Assembly (NCBI GenBank): GCA_012515495.1
Contig: JAAYYH010000075.1
Coordinates: forward strand, 1 to 34,370
Source of the DNA: Coriobacteriaceae bacterium
Lineage (GTDB): Bacteria > Actinomycetota > Coriobacteriia > Coriobacteriales > UBA8131
Direction: 5' to 3'
DNA length: 34,370 nucleotides
A program made the position numbers and the translations under genes. Shown here one piece after another: positions 25,360 to 34,370 of this stretch (the stretch's first letter is position 1; the number at the start of each line of letters is the position of its first letter). The notes under the pieces are model-generated. The model saw only the letters and a program-made list of their open reading frames with translations. It was not told where the DNA came from and ran no database searches.

Positions 25360-25878
25360 ATGCCAAATGCAGAGAAAGCAGCAACACTGAAGAAGATCCA
25401 AAAGGACTTCGCCAATGCCGACGCAGTCTGGGTGGTGGATTACCGCGGTCTGAGTGTCAAGCAGTCAGAGAGGCTCCGTACCGCTGTTCGCGCTCAAGAC
25501 GCCTCATTGAAGATCTACAAAAATTCCTTTACCGAGATCGCTCTCAGAGAACTGGGATTGCCCGAGATGGGCGACATCTTGGAAGGCCCCTCAGCGTTTA
25601 TCTTCGCTAACGGTGATCCCGTAAGCTCAGCCAAGGTCCTTAAGGCCTTCGCCAAGGAGAATGATAAATTGCAGATCAAGGGAGGTCTGCTGAGCAAAGA
25701 GTTGGTCACTGCCGATCAAGTCAAGGCCATTGCTGACCTACCGTCGCGCGAAGAGCTCATCGCCAAGCTCCTTGGCACTCTTAATAATCCGCTTATCGGT
25801 ATCGCTCGTGTGATCAATGGACCGGCGGAGAAGTTCGTTCGCACCTTATCAGCAATTGCCGAGAGCAAGGCTGCATAA
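25360..25878 (+). CDS. rplJ: Ribosomal protein L10
   Basis: A 172-residue L10, the base of the L7/L12 stalk. It shows the VWVVDYRGLSVKQ start of the rRNA-binding domain, the GPSAFIFANGDPVS motif near residue 78, and a C-terminal helix that binds L7/L12 dimers. The ATG at 25360 is preceded by a strong AAGGAGGTG placed right after the attenuator stem, so translation and attenuation are close together. It is autogenously regulated with rplL through the leader. Confidence 0.97.
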   Translation: MPNAEKAATLKKIQKDFANADAVWVVDYRGLSVKQSERLRTAVRAQDASLKIYKNSFTEIALRELGLPEMGDILEGPSAFIFANGDPVSSAKVLKAFAKENDKLQIKGGLLSKELVTADQVKAIADLPSREELIAKLLGTLNNPLIGIARVINGPAEKFVRTLSAIAESKAA

Positions 25879-25943
25879 TCATCTTTAAATCGGAAGCTGT
25901 GCAGCCCCTGCGCTGCTAAGACAATTGAAAGGAAGTATCAAGA

Positions 25944-26324
25944 ATGGCTGATATCACAAAAGAGCAGATCATTGAGGCCCTGAAGGCCATGCCGGCTCTG
26001 GAACTATCTGAGCTGGTCAAAGAGCTCGAAGAGGTCTTCGGAGTATCTGCCGCCGCTCCGGTTGCCTTTGCCGCCGCACCTGCTGGTGCCGCAGCGGAAG
26101 AGGTTGAAGAGCAGACGAGCTTCGATGTAGTGCTCGAGGGATATGGCGACAATAAGATCGCTGTCATCAAAGTCGTGCGCGAGCTCACTGGTCTGGGTCT
26201 CAAGGAGGCCAAGGATGCAGTTGAGGGAGCTCCCGGCAAGCTTATCGAGGGTCTGGATAAAGCAAAGGCCGAAGAGACGAAAGCCAAGCTGGAAGCTGCA
26301 GGTGCTGCAGTCACCCTTAAGTAG
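25944..26324 (+). CDS. rplL: Ribosomal protein L7/L12
   Basis: A 126-residue protein with the dimerisation N terminus (residues 1-35), an Ala-rich hinge (about 36-55) and the globular C-terminal domain with the conserved KIAVIKVVRELTGLGLKEAK stretch that binds translation factors. GAAAGGAAG precedes the ATG. A strong hairpin follows 16 bases after the stop. Confidence 0.98.
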   Translation: MADITKEQIIEALKAMPALELSELVKELEEVFGVSAAAPVAFAAAPAGAAAEEVEEQTSFDVVLEGYGDNKIAVIKVVRELTGLGLKEAKDAVEGAPGKLIEGLDKAKAEETKAKLEAAGAAVTLK

Positions 26325-26340
26325 CACAACAAAGATCTGA

Positions 26341-26379
26341 CAGAGAAGCCCTGCAGTCAGACGCTGCAGGGCTTCTCTG
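26341..26379 (+). terminator. Long perfect hairpin between rplL and rpoB
   Basis: A 16-base arm at 26341-26356 is an exact reverse complement of 26364-26379, with a seven-base loop. There is no T tract after it. In E. coli the same gap holds a partial terminator and an RNase III cut site; this structure may be the counterpart, either attenuating or processing the transcript. Confidence 0.6.
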
Positions 26380-26531
26380 GCTGTGTCAGATGCACCGGCG
26401 CTATCTGTCGGGTTTCTGATTGTCAGCTATCGATAGCGCATACGGTTTCTCGGGTTTACAGCAGGATAGAAACGGTTAGGGAACTGCCACCAATCCTACA
26501 TAAAAACTACACCAAAGCGTCTCAGATACGA

Positions 26532-26560
26532 TTGACTCAATAAAAGTAAAACGATAACAT
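26532..26560 (+). promoter_or_regulatory. rpoB promoter
   Basis: TTGACT at 26532-26537 and TAACAT at 26555-26560 are 17 bases apart. The start near 26567 gives a 45-base leader carrying AAGGAGG before the TTG start. It lies in the 287-base gap after rplL, which also holds the long hairpin. Confidence 0.65.
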
Positions 26561-26611
26561 TAAAGGTTGCGACTATTGGCGGCTCCATCTGAATATGAAG
26601 GAGGAATTCCC

Positions 26612-29600
26612 TTGCGTCGAGGACAGATTTCCACTCCTGCAAGTCTATATCGAGAGCGCAAAAGTTTCGCAAAAATCCCTGAGGTAATGGACGTCCCAAA
26701 TCTGATATCGATCCAAACCGATTCGTTCGGTTGGTTCAAAACCGAGGGCCTTGCAGAAGCTTTTAACGACATTTCACCCATTGAGAACAGTTCAAAGAAT
26801 CTCTTAGTGGAGTTTGGCTCCCACGAGTTCGGAGATCCGAAATTCTCTGTAGAAGAGTGTAAAGAAAAAGACATCTCATTTCAAGCACCCCTGTTCGTTG
26901 AGGTGCGTTTCATTAATAAGGACACCGGCGAGATCAAGGAGCAGGAGGTGTTCATGGGCGATTTTCCGATCATGACTCCACGTGGCACCTTCGTCATCAA
27001 CGGCACCGAGCGTGTGGTCGTCAGTCAGTTGGTCCGTTCTCCAGGTGTCTATTTCTCAGCTGAGACCGACAAGACCAGCGATAAGCTGTTATTCAACGCC
27101 AAGGTTATCCCTTCACGCGGTGCATGGTTGGAGTTCGAGACTGATCGCCGTGACATCCTCTCGGTGCGCGTCGATCGCAAGCGCAAACAGCCGGCTACAC
27201 TGTTGTTACGTGCACTGGATCTGGCTACTACCCGTGATGAGATCATCGATATGCTCGGTGACAGCGACCTAGTGATCCGTACGCTGGATCGAGATGGCGC
27301 TCAGACACGCGAAGAGGCCTTGATCGAGCTTTACAAGCGTCTCCGTCCCGGAGAGCCACCAAACGTCGACTCTGCTCGCACGCTGTTGGAGGGACTGTTC
27401 TTTAACCCCCAACGCTACGACTTGGCCAAGGTTGGTCGCTACAAGATCAACAACAAGCTGGGAACCGACGTGCCCGAGAGCCAGTCTACCCTGACTCCGG
27501 ACGACATCGTCAAGACGATGCGCTATATCGTCGACCTCCATGCTGGCGACGAAGACAAGCAGGTTGATGACATCGACCATTTTGGCAATCGGCGTATCCG
27601 CACGGTTGGCGAGCTGATCCAGAACCAGTTCCGGATTGGCCTCTCGCGCATGGAGCGTGTTGTGCGCGAGCGGATGTCTACTCAGGAAGTCGAGGACATC
27701 ACACCCCAGTCACTTATCAATATCCGTCCGATTGTGGCAGCCATCAAGGAGTTCTTCGGTTCTTCACAGTTGTCACAGTTCATGGACCAGACAAATCCGG
27801 CTACTGGGATCACCCACAAGCGTCGTCTCTCAGCCCTGGGTCCGGGAGGTCTTTCCCGTGAGCGCGCTGGCTTCGAGGTACGCGATGTCCATACCTCTCA
27901 TTACGGCCGTATGTGCCCGATCGAGACCCCTGAAGGTCCCAATATCGGTCTGATCGGCTCGCTCGCTTCCTATGCGCGCATCAATCCCTATGGCTTCATC
28001 GAAGCTCCGTATCGGCGCGTTGTTGATGGCAAAGTTACAGATGAGATTGACTACCTGACTGCTGACAAGGAAGAGAACTTCGTCATCGCTCAGGCTAATG
28101 AGTTATTCGATCAGCAGACGCGTATCTTTGGTCGTCTTGATCCTGAGATCGGCGAATTCGTTCCCGCCAAGCGGGTACTTTGTCGCGTGAAAGGTGTGGA
28201 CGGTACCTTTGGAGAGCCGGAGGAGGTCGAGCCTGAGAGAGTCGACTATATGGACGTCTCACCACGCCAGATGGTTTCTGTCGCTACGGCCTTGATCCCC
28301 TTCCTCGAGCATGATGACGCTAACCGTGCGCTGATGGGCTCGAATATGCAACGTCAGGCTGTGCCCTTATTGCGTCCCGCCGCTCCGCTGGTGGGAACCG
28401 GTATGGAACATCGTTGTGCCATCGACTCCGGTGAGATCGTCTTGGCGACTCGCGCAGGCGTCGTGGAGTATGTGCAAACAGACAAGGTCATCATCCGCGC
28501 CAAGGATGGTAGTACCGATGAATACACGCTGCCGAAATTCCAGCGCTCCAATCAGAGCGGTTGTCTGAATCATCGTCCGCTGGTCCGTGTTGGTCAGGAG
28601 GTCTTCGAGGGAGACATCCTCGCCGATGGTCCCGCAACCGATCTTGGCGAACTCTCGCTTGGTCAGAATCTGTTGGTCGCTTACATGCCTTGGGAAGGCT
28701 ATAACTACGAGGATGCCATCATCTTGTCTGAACGGGTTGTCAGTGATGACTTGCTGACGTCGATCCATATCAACCAATACGAGGTCGATGCCCGCGACAC
28801 CAAGCTTGGACCGGAGGAGATCACCCGCGAGATCCCCAACATCTCAGACGACATGATCGCAAATCTTGACGGTGACGGTATCATCCGCATCGGTGCCGAG
28901 GTCTTCCCTGGCGACGTGTTGGTTGGCAAGGTCACGCCCAAAGGCGAGACGGAATTGACTGCCGAAGAACGACTACTGAGGGCGATCTTTGGCGAGAAGG
29001 CCAGGGAAGTGCGGGATACCTCACTTAAAGTACCCCACGGCAGCGGTGGTCGCATCATCGGCATCTCGCGTTTCTCTAGGGAAACCGGTGACGAGCTGTC
29101 CCCAGGCGTCAATGAGTTGGTGCGAGTCTATGTGGCGCAGAAACGTAAGATCCAACAAGGAGACAAACTGGCTGGCCGTCACGGTAATAAAGGTGTTATC
29201 TCACGCATTCTGCCGATCGAGGATATGCCCTATATGGCCGACGGTACGCCTATCGACATCATCTTGAATCCTCTCGGTGTGCCATCACGTATGAACATCG
29301 GTCAGTTGCTGGAAACGCATCTTGGCTGGGCGGCGCATATCGGCTGGACGGACGAGGAGACGGATACAATTGTCGATGGTCCAATGTATGTTGCCACACC
29401 GGTTTTCGATGGTGCTTCAGAGACCGAGATATCCAACGCGATCGAGCGGGCGAACAGCAATCTGATCAATCGACGCAAAGCGGAACTGGGCAACCTGGTG
29501 CGCGAGGAATTGATTCCGCAGCTCTCGCGTGAAGGTAAGACCTGGCTCTTTGACGGCCGCACGGGAGAGAGGTTCCGCGAACCCATCACGGTTGGTCAGA

Positions 29601-30139
29601 ACTATATCCTCAAGCTCTCACATCTGGTTGATGATAAGATCCACGCCCGTTCAACCGGTCCATATTCGTTGATCACCCAGCAACCGCTTGGCGGTAAGGC
29701 GCAGTTTGGTGGCCAACGCTTCGGTGAGATGGAAGTCTGGGCGCTGTATGCCTATGGTGCCTCTCATGTCTTGCAGGAGATCTTGACCATCAAGTCCGAC
29801 GATACAGCTGGTCGAGTCAAGGCCTATGAGCACATCGTCAAAGGCGAGAACATCCCGGCTGCCGAGGTACCGGAGTCATTCAAGGTTTTAGTCAAGGAGA
29901 TGAAGTCACTCTGTCTGGATGTCGAGCTGATCGGTGAGCAACAGGAACCCGAGACGCTGGCTGATATGCCGATGCCCGAAGAGCCGAAGAGCTTGGCTTC
30001 GGCATTCATCATGGATGATTTTGATGATGATGAGATCGCTCTGGATTTCATCGCCAGCTCTCTCTCGGATCTCGATTTAGGGGAGTCGGATGATAAGGGT
30101 GATCTGCAAATGTTCGATAACGAAGGTGGAGAGGAGTGA
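26612..30139 (+). CDS. rpoB: RNA polymerase beta subunit
   Basis: The 1175-residue product is a full beta subunit. The protrusion/fork region has the rifampicin pocket at about residues 384-412 (SSQLSQFMDQ; THKRRLSALGPGG), with the residues most often changed in resistant mutants (Gln, Asp, His402, Ser407) all in the sensitive state. RMCPIETPEGPNIG and the late KLAGRHGNKG are also intact. It starts with TTG at 26612, seven bases after AAGGAGG at 26598-26604; the open frame runs upstream to 26567, which coincides with the predicted transcription start and lacks a ribosome-binding site. The C terminus is acidic and slightly extended. rpoC starts two bases after the stop. Confidence 0.98.
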   Translation: MRRGQISTPASLYRERKSFAKIPEVMDVPNLISIQTDSFGWFKTEGLAEAFNDISPIENSSKNLLVEFGSHEFGDPKFSVEECKEKDISFQAPLFVEVRFINKDTGEIKEQEVFMGDFPIMTPRGTFVINGTERVVVSQLVRSPGVYFSAETDKTSDKLLFNAKVIPSRGAWLEFETDRRDILSVRVDRKRKQPATLLLRALDLATTRDEIIDMLGDSDLVIRTLDRDGAQTREEALIELYKRLRPGEPPNVDSARTLLEGLFFNPQRYDLAKVGRYKINNKLGTDVPESQSTLTPDDIVKTMRYIVDLHAGDEDKQVDDIDHFGNRRIRTVGELIQNQFRIGLSRMERVVRERMSTQEVEDITPQSLINIRPIVAAIKEFFGSSQLSQFMDQTNPATGITHKRRLSALGPGGLSRERAGFEVRDVHTSHYGRMCPIETPEGPNIGLIGSLASYARINPYGFIEAPYRRVVDGKVTDEIDYLTADKEENFVIAQANELFDQQTRIFGRLDPEIGEFVPAKRVLCRVKGVDGTFGEPEEVEPERVDYMDVSPRQMVSVATALIPFLEHDDANRALMGSNMQRQAVPLLRPAAPLVGTGMEHRCAIDSGEIVLATRAGVVEYVQTDKVIIRAKDGSTDEYTLPKFQRSNQSGCLNHRPLVRVGQEVFEGDILADGPATDLGELSLGQNLLVAYMPWEGYNYEDAIILSERVVSDDLLTSIHINQYEVDARDTKLGPEEITREIPNISDDMIANLDGDGIIRIGAEVFPGDVLVGKVTPKGETELTAEERLLRAIFGEKAREVRDTSLKVPHGSGGRIIGISRFSRETGDELSPGVNELVRVYVAQKRKIQQGDKLAGRHGNKGVISRILPIEDMPYMADGTPIDIILNPLGVPSRMNIGQLLETHLGWAAHIGWTDEETDTIVDGPMYVATPVFDGASETEISNAIERANSNLINRRKAELGNLVREELIPQLSREGKTWLFDGRTGERFREPITVGQNYILKLSHLVDDKIHARSTGPYSLITQQPLGGKAQFGGQRFGEMEVWALYAYGASHVLQEILTIKSDDTAGRVKAYEHIVKGENIPAAEVPESFKVLVKEMKSLCLDVELIGEQQEPETLADMPMPEEPKSLASAFIMDDFDDDEIALDFIASSLSDLDLGESDDKGDLQMFDNEGGEE

Positions 30140-30141
30140 GC

Positions 30142-33100
30142 ATGTCTGAATTCGACGTAAACAACTTCGACCAACTTCGTATCGGACTGGCTAGCGCAGA
30201 GCGCATTCGCTCATGGTCGCGCGGCGAGGTCAAGAAACCAGAGACCATTAACTATCGAACCCTGAAGCCCGAGAAAGATGGGTTGTTCTGCGAGAAGATC
30301 TTTGGACCGGTCAAGGACTGGGAGTGCAACTGCGGTAAATACAAGCGCATCCGCTTCAAGGGTATCGTCTGCGAACGCTGCGGCGTCGAGGTGACCCGTG
30401 CAAAGGTCCGTCGCGAGCGTATGGGTCATATCGAGCTGGCCGCACCGGTCAGCCATATCTGGTACTTCAAGGGTTCACCGTCGCGGTTGGGCTATCTGCT
30501 GGATATCCCTCCCAAGGAACTGGAGAAAGTGCTCTATTTCGCCAGCTCCATCATTACATCGATTAACGAGGAAGCCCGCGATGCGGATGCAGCCGAACTT
30601 GCCGATGAGCTGGCAGCGGACCTCGAGGAGTTGGATGCCGAGCTGGAGCGTGAGATCGACAGAGTGCGCCGTCTGTCCACCACTGCAGTGGACGAGGGCG
30701 AATACGCTGATGATATCGACGAGGATGAACGACTAACCCCAGAAGAGGTAGAAGAGGAGATCTTCGACTTACGTGAAGAGTATCGGGAGCGCAAGGAGCT
30801 TCGCAATGAGGCCTTTGATGTCTTTATGAAACTCGTCCCCAAGCAGTTGGTAGGCGATGAGGCACTGTATCGCGAACTCCGTCTTAACTACAGTAACTAT
30901 TTCAAAGGTGGTATGGGTGCCGAGAGCATCCGCGATCTGCTCAGGAATATGGATTTGGAGGCGACTGCTGCCGAACTGCGGGCAACGATCCAAGATGGGA
31001 AGGGCCAGAAGCGCGCCAAAGCCATCAAGCGCCTGAAGGTCGTCGATGCTTTTCTTAAGAGTCAGAACGAACCCGAGGATATGATCTTGGATGTTGTTCC
31101 GGTTATCCCACCCGAATTGCGCCCGATGGTGCAGCTGGATGGTGGCCGCTTCGCCACATCCGACCTCAACGACCTATATCGCAGGGTCATCAATCGGAAC
31201 AACCGCCTGAAGCGTCTGTTGGATCTTGGAGCGCCCGAGATCATCGTCAACAACGAGAAGCGCATGCTGCAGGAGGCCGTGGATTCGCTGTTCGATAATG
31301 GACGGCGCGGACGGCCGGTCACCGGTCCCGGCAATCGCCCGTTGAAGTCGCTCTCTGATATGCTCAAAGGCAAACAGGGCCGTTTCCGCCAGAACCTGTT
31401 GGGCAAGCGCGTTGACTATTCGGGACGTTCGGTTATCGTAGTGGGTCCGCAGCTGCAGCTTCATCAGTGTGGTTTGCCAAAGGCCATGGCGCTGGAATTG
31501 TTCAAACCTTTCGTGATCAAGCGTTTAGTCGAGCTCGAGCATTTCCCCAATGTCAAAGCAGCCAAAAAAGCCGTTGACAGAGCAGTATCGACTACTGTCT
31601 GGGACGTGCTCGAAGAAGTCATCGCCGAGCATCCGGTTCTGTTGAACCGTGCCCCAACGCTGCATCGTCTGGGCATCCAGGCCTTTGAGCCGGTATTGGT
31701 GGAAGGCAAAGCGATAAGATTGCACCCCTTGGTATGTACAGCGTTCAACGCTGACTTCGATGGAGATCAGATGGCTGTACACGTGCCACTCTCCAGTGAG
31801 GCTCAGGCTGAAGCTCGTGTACTGATGCTGTCCACGAATAACATCAAGTCGCCTGCGCATGGTCGTCCGTTGGCAGTACCCACTCAGGACATGATCATCG
31901 GTTTGTATTACCTCACAGCCGCTCGCGATGATTTCCCGGGTCAAGGTCGCTCATTCATTGATTTCCGGGATGCTCTCACAGCCTATGATTCGCGTGCAGA
32001 CGTAGATCTGCAGGCTAAGATATTCGTACGGCTCTCTCGAGACAGCGAGATACAGACCAGCTACGACGTCTTCGAGCAGATGAAAGCAGGGGAGCGGATC
32101 GAGACTACGGTCGGCCGAATCATCTTCAACTCGGTGCTGCCCAAAGATCATCCCTTCATCAATTTTGAGATGAATAAAAAGGAGATTGCACGACTGGTTG
32201 AAGATTGCACCAATCGCTATAGCAACTCCCAGATGCCAGCTATCCTCGATGGTCTGAAGGAGATGGGCTTTCACTACGCCACGCGTGCCGGTGTCACCGT
32301 TTCCGTCTATGACGCAACTGTACCACCGGAGAAGGAAGCAATCCTGACTAAAGCGGATGCACAGGTTGCCGCCATCGATGAGGACTATGAGTTCGGCTTC
32401 ATGAGCAATGATGAACGTCATCGTCAGGTCGTCGACATCTGGAATAAGGCCAATGATGAAGTCGGAGAGGCCATGGCCAGAAACTTCGACAAATTCAATC
32501 CCATCTACATGATGGCGTTCTCAGGTGCTCGTGGTGATATCAAGCAGATCCGTCAGCTCGCTGGCATGCGTGGTCTGATGTCCGACCCCAAAGGTGAGAT
32601 CATCGACCGTCCGATCAAGGCGAATTTCCGTGAAGGTCTCAGTGTTCTCGAGTACTTCATCTCAACACATGGCGCTCGAAAGGGACTCGCAGATACTGCG
32701 TTGAGAACAGCCGACTCCGGTTATCTGACCCGACGTTTGGTTGATGTCGCTCAGGATGTCATCGTCAGGGAAGTCGATTGCGCTACCGATGATGGTGTCG
32801 ATTACAAATTGCTCAATGTCAAAGGCGAGCTCGACCGCAACCTCATCGGCCGTTGCCTTCTCGATGCCTGTGTCGATCCGAAAACCGGGGAGATACTCAA
32901 AGAGAAGAACGAGTACATCGTTTCTGTCGGAGATATCCAAAAACTGGTCGATGCAAAACTCGATCACGTCAAGGTTCGTACCATCATGACCTGTCATGCG
33001 CGTCGGGGAGTCTGCCAAAAATGCTATGGCTGGGACCTCGCGACCTCGCGACCCGTGAACATCGGTACTGCTGTGGGCATCATCGCCGCGCAATCGATCG

Positions 33101-34370
33101 GTGAACCAGGTACCCAGCTCACCATGCGTACCTTCCATACCGGTGGTGTAGCAGGCGAGGATATCACACACGGCCTGCCTCGCGTTACTGAGTTGTTCGA
33201 GGCCCGCAAGCCAAAAGGCCAGGCGATCTTGGCCGAGATTTCAGGTACCCTGCAGATCAGTGGTGACAGGAACCAGCGCATCTTGGTCATCTCGGACACG
33301 GAAGGCAACTTCCGCGAGTATCAGACTAGTGCTCGTGCACAGCTGATGCCGGATGTCACTGATGGGGCGCAGGTTGAGATTGGCCAGCAGCTCACCAAAG
33401 GTTCGATCAACCCGCACGATCTGCTGCGTCTGACTGACTCCAACAGCACCTTGAGGTATATCGTCTCGCAGGTTCAAGATGTCTATATCAGCCAGGGTGT
33501 CGATATCAACGACAAACACATCGAGGTCATCGCCCGTCAGATGCTGCGTAAGGTTGCCGTCACCGATCCCGGTGATTCCTCCTACCTACCTGCCAAACAG
33601 GTCGATGCTAACGAATTCGCCAAGGAGGCCGAACGTATCCGCCTCGAAGGCGGCGAGGTTCCCGTTGGGTCACCTCTGCTGCTTGGTATCACCAAGGCTT
33701 CGCTGGCTACCGACTCTTTCCTTTCTGCTGCCTCTTTCCAAGAGACCACCAAGGTGCTCACCGACGCGGCCATCGAGGGTAAGGCAGACGACCTTCTTGG
33801 TTTGAAAGAGAATGTCATCATCGGTAAGCCCATCCCAGCGGGAACAGGGCTCAAGCGTTATCGCTCGGTCAATCTGACGTATAAAGGAGTGCCTGTAGAA
33901 GGTCGCAGGGCTGCAACCGAGGCTCTACCTGAGTGGGCGCCAAGTGAGTTACGTGAGTTGGAGACTCTGCTGCCGCAACCACAGGAGTGGTCACTGGATA
34001 CCGAGGACTACATTGGATTATCTGGTGGTCTGGCAGACTATATCGGTGGCATTATCGCGACGAAACGGTCGCTTGCGATCTCTCCGGAGTCGGCGCGGCT
34101 CTACATCTTCGACGACTTGGGTGTATCACAGCGCTGGGCGAACAAGTTTACCGACGCTGGTATTGAAACCGTAAGTGATCTGGTTGGTAAGAACGAGGAT
34201 GACCTGTTGCGGATCGAGGGCATCGGCGTCAAGGCCATCGAGGAGCTCAAGGCTGGCCTCGAGGAACGTGATCTTCTACACATCCTTGATAATAAATCCG
34301 CGGATGAGGAACCTGATGTCTCGCAGTTGTTGGAAATGGTCTTCTCACCCGATGACAGTGACCTGTTGCT
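30142..34370 (+). CDS. rpoC: RNA polymerase beta' subunit with C-terminal HhH extension (partial)
   Basis: At least 1409 residues are present; the gene is cut by the window end. The zinc ribbon (CNC...CERCG) and an acidic, helical insertion at about 130-215, seen in actinobacterial beta', come first. The catalytic NADFDGDQM (Asp538, 540, 542) holds the magnesium. The second zinc site near MTCHARRGVCQKCYG and the trigger loop/bridge region follow. The usual end, IIGKPIPAGTGL, is at about residue 1225. The protein then goes on for over 170 residues, with a helix-hairpin-helix at about 1320-1377 (AGIETVSDL; DLLRIEGIGVKAIEELK) that looks like an alpha-subunit CTD. GAGGAG precedes the ATG, which is two bases after rpoB. 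Confidence 0.97.
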   Translation, partial: MSEFDVNNFDQLRIGLASAERIRSWSRGEVKKPETINYRTLKPEKDGLFCEKIFGPVKDWECNCGKYKRIRFKGIVCERCGVEVTRAKVRRERMGHIELAAPVSHIWYFKGSPSRLGYLLDIPPKELEKVLYFASSIITSINEEARDADAAELADELAADLEELDAELEREIDRVRRLSTTAVDEGEYADDIDEDERLTPEEVEEEIFDLREEYRERKELRNEAFDVFMKLVPKQLVGDEALYRELRLNYSNYFKGGMGAESIRDLLRNMDLEATAAELRATIQDGKGQKRAKAIKRLKVVDAFLKSQNEPEDMILDVVPVIPPELRPMVQLDGGRFATSDLNDLYRRVINRNNRLKRLLDLGAPEIIVNNEKRMLQEAVDSLFDNGRRGRPVTGPGNRPLKSLSDMLKGKQGRFRQNLLGKRVDYSGRSVIVVGPQLQLHQCGLPKAMALELFKPFVIKRLVELEHFPNVKAAKKAVDRAVSTTVWDVLEEVIAEHPVLLNRAPTLHRLGIQAFEPVLVEGKAIRLHPLVCTAFNADFDGDQMAVHVPLSSEAQAEARVLMLSTNNIKSPAHGRPLAVPTQDMIIGLYYLTAARDDFPGQGRSFIDFRDALTAYDSRADVDLQAKIFVRLSRDSEIQTSYDVFEQMKAGERIETTVGRIIFNSVLPKDHPFINFEMNKKEIARLVEDCTNRYSNSQMPAILDGLKEMGFHYATRAGVTVSVYDATVPPEKEAILTKADAQVAAIDEDYEFGFMSNDERHRQVVDIWNKANDEVGEAMARNFDKFNPIYMMAFSGARGDIKQIRQLAGMRGLMSDPKGEIIDRPIKANFREGLSVLEYFISTHGARKGLADTALRTADSGYLTRRLVDVAQDVIVREVDCATDDGVDYKLLNVKGELDRNLIGRCLLDACVDPKTGEILKEKNEYIVSVGDIQKLVDAKLDHVKVRTIMTCHARRGVCQKCYGWDLATSRPVNIGTAVGIIAAQSIGEPGTQLTMRTFHTGGVAGEDITHGLPRVTELFEARKPKGQAILAEISGTLQISGDRNQRILVISDTEGNFREYQTSARAQLMPDVTDGAQVEIGQQLTKGSINPHDLLRLTDSNSTLRYIVSQVQDVYISQGVDINDKHIEVIARQMLRKVAVTDPGDSSYLPAKQVDANEFAKEAERIRLEGGEVPVGSPLLLGITKASLATDSFLSAASFQETTKVLTDAAIEGKADDLLGLKENVIIGKPIPAGTGLKRYRSVNLTYKGVPVEGRRAATEALPEWAPSELRELETLLPQPQEWSLDTEDYIGLSGGLADYIGGIIATKRSLAISPESARLYIFDDLGVSQRWANKFTDAGIETVSDLVGKNEDDLLRIEGIGVKAIEELKAGLEERDLLHILDNKSADEEPDVSQLLEMVFSPDDSDLL

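Noticed and set aside
26567..26611. Longer N terminus of RpoB from a TTG at 26567
   Set aside because: It coincides with the predicted transcription start and lacks a ribosome-binding site, whereas TTG 26612 has AAGGAGG at ideal spacing.
27752..27850. Possible rifampicin-resistance changes in RpoB
   Set aside because: The pocket residues usually altered are all in the sensitive form.
30530..30790. Acidic helical insertion in RpoC as a novelty
   Set aside because: A comparable insertion is known in actinobacterial beta' subunits, so it is used as a lineage clue rather than a finding.

Overview
The window looks like a chromosomal housekeeping segment from a moderate-GC anaerobic actinobacterium, most likely a member or relative of Coriobacteriia. 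The clues are an actinobacterial-type acidic helical insertion near the N terminus of RpoC, a ferredoxin-type aldo/keto reductase typical of anaerobes, frequent GTG/TTG starts, encoded CCA ends on all six tRNAs, and a Gram-positive style SOS box. The lineage is an inference from these traits; no database was searched.

Layout. 1-3500 is a loose accessory stretch: a tRNA-Pro gene with a damaged-looking acceptor stem, a gene-poor 0.6 kb, a 4Fe-4S aldo/keto reductase, a broken YpfJ-type zinc metallopeptidase and a DUF2085 membrane protein that is probably read from a leaderless mRNA. 3690-14730 is a compact run: tatA, greA-lysS-clpC, disA, ispD-ispF, cysE-cysS-rlmB-yacP. This order matches the Bacillus greA/lysS...clpC-(radA)-disA-(yacL)-ispD-ispF-(gltX)-cysE-cysS-rlmB-yacP-(sigH)-rpmG-secE-nusG region, with the bracketed genes absent. 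14728-20350 fills the place of sigH: an L,D-transpeptidase, a two-gene radical SAM/DUF4130 operon behind a good LexA-type operator, tRNA-Thr(TGT), and a convergent NiaP-like MFS transporter. 20590-34370 is the translation/transcription block: tRNA-Tyr, tRNA-Thr(GGT), tRNA-Met, tuf, rpmG, tRNA-Trp, secE, nusG, rplK, rplA, an L10 leader, rplJ, rplL, rpoB and rpoC. rpoC runs off the window end.

How it works together. Most genes serve translation (lysS, cysS, tuf, four large-subunit proteins, tRNAs), transcription (greA, nusG, rpoB, rpoC), isoprenoid synthesis (ispD, ispF), cysteine supply and charging (cysE, cysS), RNA maturation or decay (rlmB, yacP), envelope work (tatA, secE, L,D-transpeptidase), proteolysis (clpC) and c-di-AMP signalling (disA). 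Visible control elements include promoters for tRNA-Pro, greA, the tRNA-tuf unit, rpmG and rpoB, an L10 autoregulatory leader with an attenuator, a 16-bp hairpin between rplL and rpoB, and operator-like palindromes at disA and the MFS gene.

The two strongest leads for new biology are the SOS-boxed radical SAM plus DUF4130 pair, a widely conserved but uncharacterised presumed DNA repair system, and a long C-terminal extension of RpoC that contains a helix-hairpin-helix module resembling the alpha-subunit CTD.
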